Origin: Latrodectus hesperus
Taxonomy: Eukaryota; Arthropoda; Arachnida; Araneae; Theridiidae
NCBI GenBank assembly: GCA_037975125.1
Contig: CM075850.1
Coordinates: forward strand, 70,227,890-70,291,889
DNA length: 64,000 nt
Reading direction: 5' to 3'
The position numbers and the translations under genes are program-made. Below are positions 27,326-41,620 of this stretch, one piece after another (positions within the stretch are counted from its first letter, which is position 1; the number at the start of each line of letters is the position of its first letter). The notes beneath the pieces were generated by a model. It ran no database searches and was not told where the DNA came from. It worked only from the letters and a program-made list of their open reading frames with translations.

Positions 27326-29149
27326 ACGTTCAGATATGAATTTCTTTAAATTTTCTGTACAGTCGTTCTTAGTGTCCCAACAAAAACTAGACGAATAAAT
27401 AGAATAAGCATTTTATTTATTTAATCCTTTCATGGCCATCACTTTTAATTAGTGTTTTACTAGAAGTTTCGTAATTTAATCTTTTATGATTAATTTGTGA
27501 AAAAAAAAAGAATCAGTATTCTCTCTCGTAAAGTTACTAATTACCTTTTACTAAATTGCTTATTTTTTAAAAAAAAAATTTGAACGCGAATATGATTAAT
27601 TCCAAATATTTAAAATGTGTAATATTCTTTAAACATATATAGATGAAAAATGTCAAATTTAAATAACTTAATTTTATGTTTTTTTTAAAAATATGTGTTG
27701 ACTCTGCGTATTCATCAGACTATTTTCGAATAATTAAATAAGTAGAATGAATTTTAATGATCCCCATTTTTAATTAATAAATTTTTTTATAAAAAATAAT
27801 GCGCAAAATATTTATTTAACTAGAAATTAACTGAATCATAATATTCGAAGAAATTTTAAAACCTTTTCTGTGCTACTGAAATGATACATTTTCTGTTTTT
27901 TGTTGCCATGGTAACTTCAAGCAAGATTACAAGGAGTTAAAGAGACTGCGCAATATGACATACGCAATACGACAGAGCATCAAGATGAGCTAAAAATAGC
28001 ATGTTAGACTATTAAAAACATATTAGAGATGGGAAATCTTTCGCCAAATCTACAATGTAGATTAATTACATTCCATATAATAAAGATGAGAGAGAGAGAG
28101 AGAGAGAAGTTAATGTAATAACGTGTTTTGCTACAAATATTAAATTTTGTATATTCATAATAATAATCTTCAAACAATGTTTAAATTTAATATAGTATTA
28201 TGAAATTATAACAATATTTGTTTCTATTTAAGTAAATTTTTAGCCTGCATCACTTTAACTGACTTCATTAAAAATCAGCTGTTTAAAAAAACATTCTTTT
28301 AAGAAGTACAGTTTAAATATATTGAATTTTATCTAATAAATAAAGTTCAATTTTTAAAAATAAGTTAAAAATATGCTGGAGTTATTATTTTATTAAAATT
28401 AACCCAATTACTAAAATTAAAAATTTCGATTATGCAATAAAATATTCTTTAATGGCATTATCAATAAAGTTGTTTTTTAAAATTTGTGAGATATTTTTAA
28501 GAATAGTGTTACTATTAATGATTAACATTTAAGCTAAAAAATATTTATTTCTGAAAGCTTTTCAAGCTTTAAATCTTAATACACCACTTGTAATCCATAT
28601 ACAGAAAAAAATGTAAATCTTGCTTTAATAATGTAATATAGTGTCTAAAGTTAATACCTACGTTTGACTGCTAAAACTTATACAACACTTAACAGTTTAT
28701 GTTTTCACTATTATTTTTAATCGTAATCGAGCTTTTATAGGACACAAATTGGGATACTAAATTAGATATTCTAATTATTTGGTTGTTTTAAAGGTATATT
28801 TACATTATTTCCTGTCATAAGTTTTTCAGAAATTTAGTAGAAACTATATGCTACCATTAAAACATTTCTTGAATTTGAGTTAAAATTATCATAACAAATT
28901 CTAGAGTTACATTTGCATTTATGAAATTTTTAGAAATAAACTATTCATTTGAGCAGAAATTTCAGTTTTCTTATATCACTGATTCCAAAGAAACTCTAGA
29001 ATTTTTATTCAACTTTTACAACTTTCTATTATTTCCAAGTTAAAAGTTAAATAGAATAGGCAATAAACATAATATATTTTTACCTCAAACGCAGATAACC
29101 GCAAATATATATAGTAAGATTTTTTATTCTTTTTTTATTTTGGGAAAAC

Positions 29150-29690
29150 AAAAATATCTCCCTGTGCACCAAGGAATACCACACAGGGCCCGAAGGTACA
29201 ACAAATGTACTACAAAACAAATCCAAATAATACATGAGATGAAAAAAAATAATAATAAAAGAAAACAGAGAGAAAAAAAGAGATATAAAAATGAAAAATG
29301 AATTAGATAACAGCATGGATAAATTTTACAAAAAATTCAAAATTCTCTTTCTTAACTAGGTCTACCATAATCGGGGGCCACTTGTTATTTAAGTCTTTAC
29401 AAAGCTCGTTCCTTACTTCTGAAACAGATGGGCATTCAAGAAGAATGTGAGAAGGGTTGTCACTCCCAGAGTTGCATTTGCACACCTCACTGTTTTTAAT
29501 GTGAAAACGGTGTAGGTAACTATTGAATTTCCCATGTCCAGTGAGGAATCGCGTAATTTTAAAGTGAGTGTAAAATCAGTAGTTCTTAATTCTGCATTGA
29601 ACTGAAGGGAAAAAATATTTGGTCCACTTACAATTAGGAGAGGAAATGAAACCTGAGTCAGCACCATTTTAATGCATCTGCAATTAAAAA
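29150..29690 (-). mobile_element. LINE 3' relic with RNase H/Cys-His end
   Basis: On the minus strand the frame running from about 29570 to 29303 gives FLTGHGKFNSYLHRFHIKN and then CKCNSGSDNPSHILLECP, the usual end of an RNase H-bearing LINE polyprotein. It continues to a stop near 29303, then a 3' untranslated region. One frameshift is likely near 29500. It differs in sequence from the two LINEs in copy A. Confidence 0.7.
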
Positions 29691-29806
29691 GAAAAATTGC
29701 TATAAAACAACTCATTTTCTTGATTTATTTTGAATATTCGGCATACACTTTCGATTTTGTAGTTATTAACTTATTTCTAACGATAGTACTTCTGGACAAA
29801 GTTATA

Positions 29807-30389
29807 CAGGGTGACAACTTTGTCCAGTTGACAAAAAAAAAAAAAAAAAAACATTCTATTAAACTAAAAACATGGAAATTTATTTTTAAAAAACTATTTT
29901 TACTTAAGTCATTTATTACTTAGATACAACATATTTAATTATTATCAAAATGGCTCCCTTGGGCATCGATACAGAGCCTTAAACGTCGCGTAAAATTTTC
30001 TGTTATGGACCGCAGTTCATCAGGCGTTAATTTAGCCCACTCTTTCTTAAGAATACCCTTTAGGCATTCCCAAACTATGATGTGGCTTAGAGTATACTCT
30101 TGATTGCAGAATAGACCAAACATAATAGTCCATTGGGTTTAAGTCAGGTGAATAGTTAGGCCACATTCCCACAATCTGAATTTGCTTTAATCCAGCTTCA
30201 AATAAAGCAATTATTGGCCATCGTTGGTTTGGCATATTATTTCAAACAAGGAAATAAATATTAACTATTTGCTTTACTAACATTAAGATTTCTTAAGAAA
30301 ATAAATTTTCTTATAAAAAAAATGAGGGATATGAATTAAATTAATCAAAAGCAATACAATTATGTCAACAGTATAAAGTTGTCACCCTG
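29807..30389 (-). mobile_element. Tc1/mariner-superfamily deletion derivative, 583 bp
   Basis: The inverted ends begin CAGGGTGACAACTTTGT on the left and CAGGGTGACAACTTTATA on the right, each flanked by TA (29805-29806, 30390-30391). The minus strand holds the last third of a transposase: NYSPDLNPMDYYVWSILQSR (around 30155-30100) and WAKLTPDELRSITENF (around 30035-29990), broken by a frameshift. The N-terminal domain and first catalytic residues are gone. SPDLNPMDY with Asp as the third acidic residue suggests a DDxD group. Confidence 0.85.
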
Positions 30390-30834
30390 TAAAAGCGTCG
30401 AAATATTTTCTTACAATCGGTGTGTGAAAAGTCAAAGTCCTTTCAAAGAAGAAAGAAACCAAGAGAAATTTGACATGATATTGAGTATTTAAATACATCG
30501 ACATCCGAAACTCACTTCTAAAGTGATGCATATTTTAACCCAGGGAATCAAAAATTAGGTCAGTACTGTATTTTTTTTTTTTACAAGTTTCTTCAAAAAG
30601 TAAATTCGGTGAACGGTATAGTTAGTGATCAATATTTAAATGTGAATTAATTAGCTTAGTTGCATCCATATAGAAATATGCTTCCATGGGTAAAAAGCAA
30701 ATTAGTTTATATGATCAGTAATTGTTGGCGTTTTTTCCCCCATCTATTTAAGTCCTGAAATCAACAACAAAAATGTTATCAATCCTGAAATTGTGAAAAA
30801 AATTACTGCAACGAATCCTTCTTTTTTAAATTCA

Positions 30835-31000
30835 ATCTTTCCTCTTTTGTTGAAATCTCATTTAAAAAGGTCAATAAAATTAATATTGACGTATGCTTTA
30901 GAAACATGAACTTTTATGATGAATGAGAAGAAGGTAATAATAGTCATTGAAAGGAAAGCTCTGAACTATTTTAGATCTATGCTGTGCTTATTTTAGACAG
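30835..31000 (+). pseudogene. RTE-like reverse transcriptase relic
   Basis: The plus strand at about 30855-30990 reads ILTYALET, a stop, then TFMMNEKKVIIVIERKALNY. This resembles the segment ending in V-LTYGSE-WT-x-L and FERK found after the thumb of many RTE-type reverse transcriptases. Only this short stretch is recognisable. Confidence 0.45.
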
Positions 31001-34000
31001 TGGCACATAGTGCAAAAGATATGCTTTTGAAATATGTAGAATTTGTAATGTTGATATTATTATTAAAACAGTAACATTAAGTGCATTGAAATAAGCTAAC
31101 ATTTACTGAGAATGAATGCAGTACGAATTGCACTGACTATGTTTGATGTAACATTTTCTTGTTGAAGATCTAGGAGTAGTCCTAAAAGGAAATAGGATTG
31201 CTTGCTTGTCAATTTCACAATACTTTGACAAAAAAAAGTTGGAAATCAATACCTATAAAAAAAGTAACCTGAGGCGTAAATTGAGGCAATTTCTGTAGAT
31301 GCTCAAGATCCAAAAAAGGGTTTTTAGTCAATGTTAATTACCATTAGCGATTCACATTCACTTTTATTAGTTATTTGAATTGTGTATTTCCATAAAAATA
31401 ATACTCCATTTTGTATACTCAATAGTATCTAATTTTTTAATCATTATTAACAAGCATAATGAATGTTTATCTTCCTGATGTAAACTTATCGAAACAATAT
31501 AAAAAGCTAACACGCACACACACATATATATATAAAGAAATCTTTCGTAAATAAATTGGGATAATAATAATCAATGAAAACATTTTAAGTAAAATAATTA
31601 TTTGATACTTATCAACTTTAATTTTTTTAAGGGTAAGTAGTAACATTATTCAAAATGTACTTGAAATAAATCTAATATTTACCTTTTATTGTAAAACAAA
31701 AACCGTTAAATTAATAATTAAAATCAAAGTAAGTTATTTATTAACAATCAGTTGTGTTTTTATTTCTTTTATGTTTAAAAATATATAAGCAGCAGTTTAA
31801 ACGAAATTTTATAATTAATATCTTGCTTCCTTTTTTCAACTCGTTTGCTTGACATATTTTTTTATGCAATATCAAACTTAATTGGGAAATTCTGTCTTAA
31901 AAATCTTTCTTATTGTGCAGTTTTGAATCATGTTCCACACACAATCTTCATGTCTAAATGTCCCTGTCATCAACAAAATATTCTAATGCATTTCTAATTT
32001 GACTTTTTATGCATACCAAATTACCTTTCGAATTCATACGATCATTTTACAGAAACGAAAAATAAATTCCCACTAATTGGCAATGTAATATATATATAAA
32101 CATAATAATAATTAGTTTTCGTTATTAATAGTATTTTTGAAAATAATTAAATTTTAAAGGTATACAAATTAAACGAAGCAAAAATAAGTAACTTCCAAGA
32201 TTAATAAACTTTATCCCAAAATTAAGTCGATTTGCGTAATGAATGAATAAAAATAGTTTGTTTCGTTATGTATATGAATCAGAAAAATTGATTTTCCCTT
32301 GTTAAGACAACATTTATGAAAATTTCCTATTCTGTTGAAATATTCCTTTTTAAAATATCATTTGAGATTTTTATCAATAACTGAATCGAAACCTAATGCT
32401 TATCTTGAAATGCTATGAAAAGTTATGGATAAGAATATACAAAACATTTAAAAAATATTGCAAACATTTTATGTTTTAAACCAGGAACTTGTTCTATCTG
32501 AAAGCAAATTATCCGATAACATAGAGATGACTGATAAAATTTTATATTTCACAACATGGCGTTTTATCACAAGAATAGAAGTACGAACAGAAACAGTGCA
32601 CCATATTCCACTTTTTTTATTCAATTCTATTATTCTATTTTTTCTATATAATCTATTGTTATTCAATTTAATATATTTCTAAAAGTAAAATTATTTAAAA
32701 AATGAATTTCAGTGAATCAGGTGATTCAACTTTATTACATAGCGTTATATAGTTGGGCAGATTATTATTGCGAATTGTTCTGCGTGCCAAATCTGGCACG
32801 TGTGCCATTGAATGCTCTATGCAATATGGCTTTCTTATCGAACTCTATTTTTATAATTTTATCAAAAAAGATATTGTTAATGACAATCTATTTCTTTGTA
32901 TATAAATCTTTGAATAATAGAGCTCTTAAAGAGATTTGGTTGTGTTTTTCTTGCTTTTTGAATGCTTCGATCAAATAAATGTACGATTGTGGAGATTCCA
33001 TAAAATTGTACAACGAGAATTTTGCGCTAAGTATTTGGTATTATTTTACATTTTACTATTAAAGGATTTGTGTGTGTGCGTGTGTGATCTCTTAATTACA
33101 TTAATAATTTCTCGCTATTAAATAATATGTAATAAATTTATTTAAGCATTGTTGAAAATTTTTTAAACACATTTGTGATGAAATAAAATAATTTTATAAT
33201 AAATTATAATATTAATCAAGATCTAATTTTAATATTTAAATACATTTTGCTAATTGTTTGACCTCAATATTAAGAACATAGAGTTTTTACAATAATTTGA
33301 AAATAAAGGATTCTAATTATTAAATCTTATCTAATTATTAAATCTTAAGGATTATATTTTATGTCAAAGTAATTTTTTTCATAAATATAATTCGTTGTTT
33401 GATGTGCTACACTGATAAGTAATGCAAGGAAACAGCGTTATATATTTTTAATTCTGAATCACATAAATAAATTTGACAGTAAATCGATCGGGTGCATTTG
33501 TGCTACGATGTTCACATGTTTGTCCATTCACCATAGGTAATTATTATTAAAAAGGTTACATAAGAAACACTTTTTTGATATAAAGAATTTTATATCAAAA
33601 AAGTATATATATATATTAATAAAGTGTATAATATATAGTGTATAACATAATAAAATAAACAATTAAAAAGTGTATAATATATTAATAATAATACACTTCT
33701 TTATATAAATATCTGTATTAATTTTATTAAAAATAGTTTATTTTTATATAATGGTATTATGTATTTGAACCCTAGTTTAACAGTTTTAATTAGTCCTGAG
33801 ACTAAATTATTTATTTAATTTAAGTTATAAGTAAAAATTTCCACAATTTAATATCAAAAAAACAATATCAATAAAGTTTTCAAAAAAACTTCTTAGCGAA
33901 TTTTTCATTTGTAAACGTTATTCCGGTACTAGATATAAATAATTAATTCTTTAAAAAACTACAATATTTTGAGTAAAATGCTTTTTGTCTAAACCTAAAA

Positions 34001-35010
34001 TGTTTATGCAATAAAATAAATAATGCTTTAGTTTATTTAACATTAGCTTAAGAATATAAATTATTAAATATTAATATAATATATTTTGTTTTTAGTTTCT
34101 TTTTATAAATATATAATTTCTAAATACGGATTCATATTTTTTGAATAACAGATGAACAATTGAAAATAACAAATTTAAATTTCAAATAAGAATATTCAAA
34201 ATTTGTAAAATTTATAAGCAAAAAAGGAACATAACGAGTATACTTTTATTTTTAACGACAATTATTTATTATTTTATTAATTAATAATATAAATTTGACT
34301 TTTTTTCCTTCAAAGAAGTCAAATAAAAATCCGTACTGAATAACTTATAGTAATGTACAATTGGTTTAAATTTTATTATTTGTACTTTAAACAACGAATA
34401 GAGTGGTTGATAATATCCATAAAAAATGCAATTATTCCAGTCCATCACATGGTTTTGCAATGATTTTGGGTTCATTCTTTATAACGTATGATCATCGAGC
34501 CGTCCATTGTGACCATACTTCCGCAACAAATGTCATATTCTTTGTTTTCAGTAGATGCTTATAAATTTTTTTACAATATTATTGATTATATTAAATTATA
34601 AAATGATCTCATAGAAAGGAAAAATTTGTTAGTATAATATTATTTTTTGTTAATATATATTATACCTCTTAACTGTAAAATAATTTGGGTAAATCAATAA
34701 TGTGAGTTACATTTATTAAGAGCTGAAAAATGATAGAATTTGAAGAAAGTTCGTATATATTCATGTCAAAAGAAAACTTTTTCTTCAGAAATTAAATTAT
34801 AAATTTATCGGAGTAGGTAAAATATAACAAAAAATTTTATGATTAACAGAGAGACTTAAAAATACAGTAGTACTCTCTCTCTCTCTTCTTTTGTTTTATG
34901 ATTCAGTTTTTGGAAATTTATATAATTTTACTGTATTTTCCTTTTAAAAGAAACAAATTCTTATAACAGCTGGATTATAATTTTGCTATTTGGTTCCCCT
35001 GCTGGAGTAT

Positions 35011-35132
35011 TTACGATAAAGTAACTATCTTAGAGTTACTACTATTATAAAAATGCTTATTTTTCTCCAAGCAATTTACTAAAACGACGTCGCACAAGCA
35101 TCCTGCAGCAGAGCACCGATTTCTATTTTTAC
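35011..35132 (-). CDS. PLA2-B exon 4 (second Asp, shortened C-terminus)
   Basis: 122 bp, with acceptor CTTTTAG before 35132 and stop TAA at 35013-35011. The CLCDVV core is unchanged. The end is shorter than in PLA2-A, because small changes near 35011-35040 created an earlier stop; the equivalent of PLA2-A's longer tail is still visible beyond it as noncoding sequence. Confidence 0.87.
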
Positions 35133-35468
35133 CTAAAAGAATAAAAAGGAATAAAATATTCATTAAACAATATGAAATGCAATAAAACTACCGGATTAAT
35201 TGTGAAAAATGAATTATAAATAATTTTTAAAAATATTTATTAAATAAAAACAAAATATAGGCATAAAATAAATAATATTTGAGAAAGAAGAAAATTAGTC
35301 TTGAAATTATTCTCTTAGTATGAAAAATAAATATTTTCCTGAATATTTTAACTTATTTAATATGATACATTTAACCCGCTTAAGCCGATAATCAGAAATA
35401 TTTTAATTTGTTGTTAAACATTATTATTTTCACATTTATTATTTTTTAAAATATGGGATATTGAACTG

Positions 35469-35565
<97 letters not shown>

Positions 35566-38500
35566 GTATGAGAAGAAAGGCAATGATATATCAATGCAGA
35601 AAATTAAGAAAGAAAAGTACATCCACTAAATTATGAATATTATATAGGGCCATGGTAGCCTAGTGGTTAGGGTATCGGCCTTCCATCCGAAAGGGCAGCG
35701 TTTGATTCCCAATGCCGCCAAAAATCCACCGAGTACATGGGATATACGTGTTCGTTAAATCTGTGGAATCGAAAGTCCTGTGGCTGGTCGTTGAGCAGAA
35801 ACCATGAGTGCAACGGTCTTGAGAAAATTTCCTCTTCCATTAGATCAATGTTAAAATTGAAACAGTGGATCCCCTATCCACTCTGTTTCAATTCTTTTTC
35901 TGTCATCTATCGGAGGATTTAAAAAAGAGCAAAAAAGAGATTTAAAAAAGAGCGTACTTTCACCTTCGTGGTGCTTTAATTAAAACGAAAGTCGCTCCCT
36001 ATTGACTTAAGTTCGCATTGTCTAGGCATAGGGAGCTTGACTTGTCCAAGTGTCATAAATAACAACAACAGGATATCATATGTAATATAAAATTAGTAAA
36101 TAGAAATTTAATGTTAATTTTATTAAAAAAATCTCGCAAATAATATAAGCAGGAGCAAAGTATTAATATGATGATTTCTGCTTAGATTTAATCAATCCAA
36201 ATTTAGTCAATGATGGTTCAATCCTTTTTATCTAGTTAACCAAGGCTTGATTGACTACAGAGAGAAGTAAATTATGACGTCAGCACTGAATGCTGTAATA
36301 CAAATATTTTTCTATGCTGACTACAAGTGTCACTTCAATAGAAATAATCTTTTAAACACTTTAAATTAAATAATCTCTTTTTAGACACGTTTCACCTATC
36401 CAATCCCGAAGATTAAAAAATGCTATCTCATTTGTCAAATTCTTTATTTTTAAAATTTTTATAAAAAAAACTTCATATTTTTCTGAATTTTTTATATGAA
36501 TGGTTTTTTTCACCTCAAATTCTTAATGCAAAATCAATCTATGTAAGAAAATTTCTCACTGAAATAATTAATAAATTTTCATTCAGTATCCATTCATTGC
36601 TATTGTAATAACATTTCATATATTACCTCGAACTTAATACTTGTTAAAATTTCTTTTTGAGAGTATGATGTCGAGCAATAGAAATCTTATTATTCATCCT
36701 CTTATAAGATAAGCAGCGATTTCTCTTCTTCTTTTGTTCATGGCATTTTCCATAAATAAGTAACTAATGTATTTTCCAGATAATAAAATCCGGTCATATA
36801 TTAATTGTTTGCCTTAAAAGACACATGAGAGATTATTGCCACTCTTATTTTCTTTTCATAATAAGTAACATTGGTCCATGTTTAAGAACTACATTCTTAA
36901 AAAATATACTTATCCATGTTCAAAAAACATTCGAAAATGAACAAAATCAGGTAGCTGTCAGCTATTTCGGGAGCTTTGTCATAAAGCTCCAAATCACGAA
37001 TTCCGTCTTAAAAGTTTTTGCGACCCCATTTCTTCTAAATCCGCAATCTCTCAAGTTGAGTAACAGAGATATTCTCAAATGAACTCTTCTTGTCTACGTG
37101 GTTTATTCACAGAGTGTTAGCTGCCACATAGCTGCCCGTCATTTCTGCCATGCATTCTTCCTCCACTTTTTGGATATTAGATTTCACAAAATTTCTCCGT
37201 TATTTCTCTTTAGTCTTCAACATAGTTATTCAATTTAAATCGTATTTAAGTGGATTGTTTATTTCAATAACAAGAATTTGGGGATAAGCATGTATAGTAA
37301 TTTGATCAATTCTGATCCAAGAACACATAAAATGCACCTAATTAACAAAATGAAACTATTAACTGTAACCAAATTATGAAAGTTTTATTAATAAATCATA
37401 ATAAATTAAACAAAATCTGTAAAAACAAAACAATTAAAAAGTGGCTTAAGTATTTTACAAACTTTTTGCATTATACATTCCTAGTATGATGGATGTTTCT
37501 GCTTACTTGAAAGCAAATCCCAATAAATATCATAAATATTATTAGAGTAAATATCAAATAAAAGCAAGTATGGACATGGTTAAAATTTCAGATTACACCA
37601 GTCTTAAAAAGGAACACTAATTTACAAAAATTAAAGAAAAAACTTTCTTAATAACTTTGCTAATATATTTTTTATTAAACTCAATATTGATCTATCTATC
37701 TATCTATATGCACATATATATACTTATAAATCTATATATATATATTGAGATATTTAAACATAAGCCAACTTCAAATGCTTGAACTGATATCCATATAGGA
37801 TTTACAGGAGAGAGAAACATCAGAAGAGTGTGATAGGAGAAGAAAAACAAAAGCTAAAGCAGTGTAGCAGCAGAAGTACAATTTATTTACTGTAGCGTTA
37901 TTCAATGAATTGGTATTATTCTAGTAATTACCATTTTTGTAATTTTTACATATTTTTACGTATGATTAAATCACGTTTCAATGAACCAGCGAAAGTTTTT
38001 ATAGACCACCACTTTGGTGACCGCTAGTATATATTATTCTTGGTATTTCCCTTGTTGATCTTGCTGATGAAATGCTAGTATTCTGACTGACATTTTCGGT
38101 CTAAAATCCAATTTCTTTTCTTTGTAGAAAAGTAAATGATTTTTATTCCTAAAATTGTACACAATACGTTTATTGTACTCAATAGAATGGCTCATTCTTT
38201 TTTATGCATTTATTTTATTTGATCATCTTTTGACTTTGTTTTCAAATTAAGTGCTGAATGTACTTTGTTAACTAACGTAAAGTATTAAATAACTACAGAT
38301 TTTAATTTGTTGTAAGCATCCTGCTTGTTTCGAACATGCTTCTGTATAGCGTCTACACCTGGTCATTCGGTAATAAAGCGGGCGTCTGGTTGACGAGATG
38401 CTAAGTGGAGTTCATTTTTGATGCAAGTTTATATTCGAAGAAAGTTGAAAAATCATGTATACAAAAATGGGCTTCTTTTTTGATTCGATCATATTTTGGG

Positions 38501-41500
38501 AAAAGTACGGTTGCGTATTTTCATTTTCTGATTAGAATGTCTTATACATATGATCATAAGTTAGATATTTTTTCTTTGATTCTTCCTTATAATTAAAATA
38601 GAATGATTTTAATGTTTTAAAATAATGCATTGTAGGGAAGTATGGCTATTATGGCTTTTTTCCTTAACAAACATGTTTAACCTTAAGAAGTTTGGCATCA
38701 TATAATATATGGAAATTTTCATCTGATTGCTATAAATTTAATTTAGTTTCAAATTCAGTTATCCCTACGGTAACTTGTTCATATAACTAATATTATTAGG
38801 ACATTTTTAGAAGTAGAATTAAAAATTTTTATAAAATTACTGTCCCAATAAAACTAAAAGTTGAGTTCTATAGGGTCTTGTCGTCTTTTTAAAAAATAAA
38901 TGTATTTTTACATTTAGTAAAATGTTAGATTTTTAAAATATTATAGAAATGTTGTCATTCTTTAGAGTGACAAACTGAATGTTTCACAATTAATTACAAC
39001 ATTCATATGGGATCTTATTCGTAATTGTCTGCAAAATCAAATCCATTTTAAGTGAATAAAATCAGTTTTAATGATTTAAAGTGAAAGGAAAACGCAGTGT
39101 ATATGTGTAAACTAACGAAAAAAAGATGCGAGAACGTGCAAGTCTGGAAATTTAGATATCTTAATTTTTTCGTTACTCAAATATGTTAGGTATTTAAATA
39201 TTTATTCAAGAAAATCTTTTATTCTTTTCCAATATATCCTTTCCCGATATTTGCATACTTTTTTAGAAATGGTACTTTATTACAAAGTATGAGTGTATAT
39301 AGTAAGTGTCAACCAATGGTGAAGTGTTTACATTTGAGATCGGCTGGGATAAGGGACTTCTTCATGAAAAGAAAACAATTAATACATTTTTTAAATCAAA
39401 AGACTCAACTAATGAAAAACTTCAATTAGACATACTATGAAAATGTATCTTAGTGAATTAATAAATGATATATCAACATTTTCAAAACAAAAACTTAATT
39501 ATGATTAAACAATTTTGAATAAAAATTCTATAAATTAAGATACAATTTTTTTTAATATTTTCCTTATAACCGCATAAAATGAATCTTCACAGCGAGTGCT
39601 CAATACGCGCTTGCTAGAATAGTCCTGCATTTGAAATTTAATATCCCACTAAAGAAAAAAAAGATCGTACAGTAGGTAAAAGAAGTATTCGCACACCTAC
39701 ATTTTTGTTAACGATTTATAAAAAAATGCATTAATAAATACAAAAATTGGCATTTTAAAAATAAAATAATCACATTCATTTAAATTAATTACAAAAAATA
39801 CAATAATATTTATAAAAAAAATTTCAACAATTTTAAATTGTAATGGCACCTAAAAAATCTGAATCGCCGATTTCTTAGCGAGATAAAAGTTTTTACTTCG
39901 AAATGGCCTAAATTATCGAGAAATAGGTAAAAAAATTAATGTTTGCTTCTCTACTGTTCGGTATGTTATAAAATGTCATAAATAAAGAGGATCTACATCA
40001 AATAATTTGCGCTCTGGACGCCCAAAGAAAGTTTCACTGCGAATGAAGCGAAAAAACATAAGAGAAGCATCAAAAATCCATTTGCTAGTGCAATTATATT
40101 AGCCAATGAGTCGCTTCAACATTTGGAGTTCAAATTTGTGCCCAAACTGTTCGAAATGTCCTGCACGATGCACAAATTTGTGGGAGGTCTCCAAGGAAAA
40201 ATCTTCTCATAAAAACTTCACAAGAACGAAATAGACTGAAGACACTTGAATTCGCTAAGGAATAAATGCATCAATAAGCCAATTGATTACTGGAAAAAAG
40301 TCATTTTCTCCGACGAAAGTAAGTTCAATATTTTTAAATCATATGACAGGAAATTAGTTTGGAGAAAACCTTATACTGCTTTTCATATTAAAAATGTGTT
40401 ACCTTTAGTTAAACATATAAGAGGTTCTGTTATGATTTGGGGATGTGCATGGCTAGCAAAGGAGTTAGTAATTTGTGTTTCATTGATGGGAATAGGACAG
40501 CTCGAACCAATATTGATGTGTTGCTAGATAACTTGCCACAAAGGGCAATAAAATTGGGTATCAGTAATTCTTACTATTTTCAGCAAGACAATGATCCCAA
40601 GCACACTACTGTTATAACACATATGTGGTTGCTTTATCATGAAGCCAGAAAACTTGCCACTCCACCACAATCACCAGACTTAAATCCTTTGGGAAATTTG
40701 TAGAATTCTTTGGATTTAAAAATAAGATAAAGTAAGATTTCAAGCAAATCTGCCCTTAAACAAGCCCTTATTGAAGAGTTGTCGAATTACTGTTACAGAA
40801 AATTTAATTAAATGCCAGCAAGATTACAAACAGTAATAGATGCTAAAGGAATACATACTAAATATTGCTTATTTGAAATTTGCTTATATAAATTGATTTC
40901 TTTTGTATTCATGCAAGTGTGCAAATACTTTTTTGACACGAGATATTGTAATTTTGTTACAAAAAAGCATTGTATTTTATATTATTGTAATTTTTATATT
41001 TGTTTTGGATGAATAAATTTATTTTGATTTGGCTATATCAATTTTTTTATTTCTTAATACTTCTTTTTATAAATTGCAAACAAAAATATAAGTGTGCAAA
41101 TACTTTTTTTACCCACTGTATAAATTTTCGGCATTTTTATCGTAATGTATAAATATATAAACCTATAATGATTTTTATGAAAATTAAAAATTTTTGAAGA
41201 ATCGAAATAATTTGTAGTCGCATTAAAAAAAACGTGCACAAATAGAGAAATTAATGAATTTATGCCTACCACACGTGGCTTCACCTTCTTCAGTTTTATT
41301 CCATTCATAACTTCTTGTGTAAATTGCATTTTCTTCATACTTTGGGCAGAAACTTTTTGAAGCTTCTTTGTAACAATAGTCGTGTGATTGGCAGCACCTA
41401 TAGAAATAAACACGAAACAATACAATTACCAAAAGAAATTTGTACATGAATTGACGAATAAGCAAATATAATACAAAGTGTTTCTTACGGTGTTATTATG

Positions 41501-41525
41501 GACCTAATAAAGTTCATAAATTAAA

Positions 41526-41620
<95 letters not shown>

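Larger units (their letters stand above)
35321..37778. other. Block present only in copy B (PLA2-B intron 3)
   Basis: Copy A goes from CTCTTAGTA to TTGAACTGATATCC with about 20 bp between; copy B has about 2.46 kb here. The block contains a TA tract (35470-35573) and a SINE (35647-36070). The rest (36100-37770) has no recognisable coding sequence or inverted ends; it also contains short TA and CTAT runs. It could be a compound insertion in B or a deletion in A. Confidence 0.7.

Noticed and set aside
32458..33121. Several open frames at the start of copy B
   Set aside because: They are not kept open at the matching positions in copy A (450-860).
35650..35725. tRNA gene candidate
   Set aside because: Box A and B are present but the stems do not close, and a long body with a CAA tail follows, so it is a SINE head.
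36825..37082. 85-codon open frame
   Set aside because: No motif, repeat or splice context supports it; it lies in a block present only in copy B's intron.
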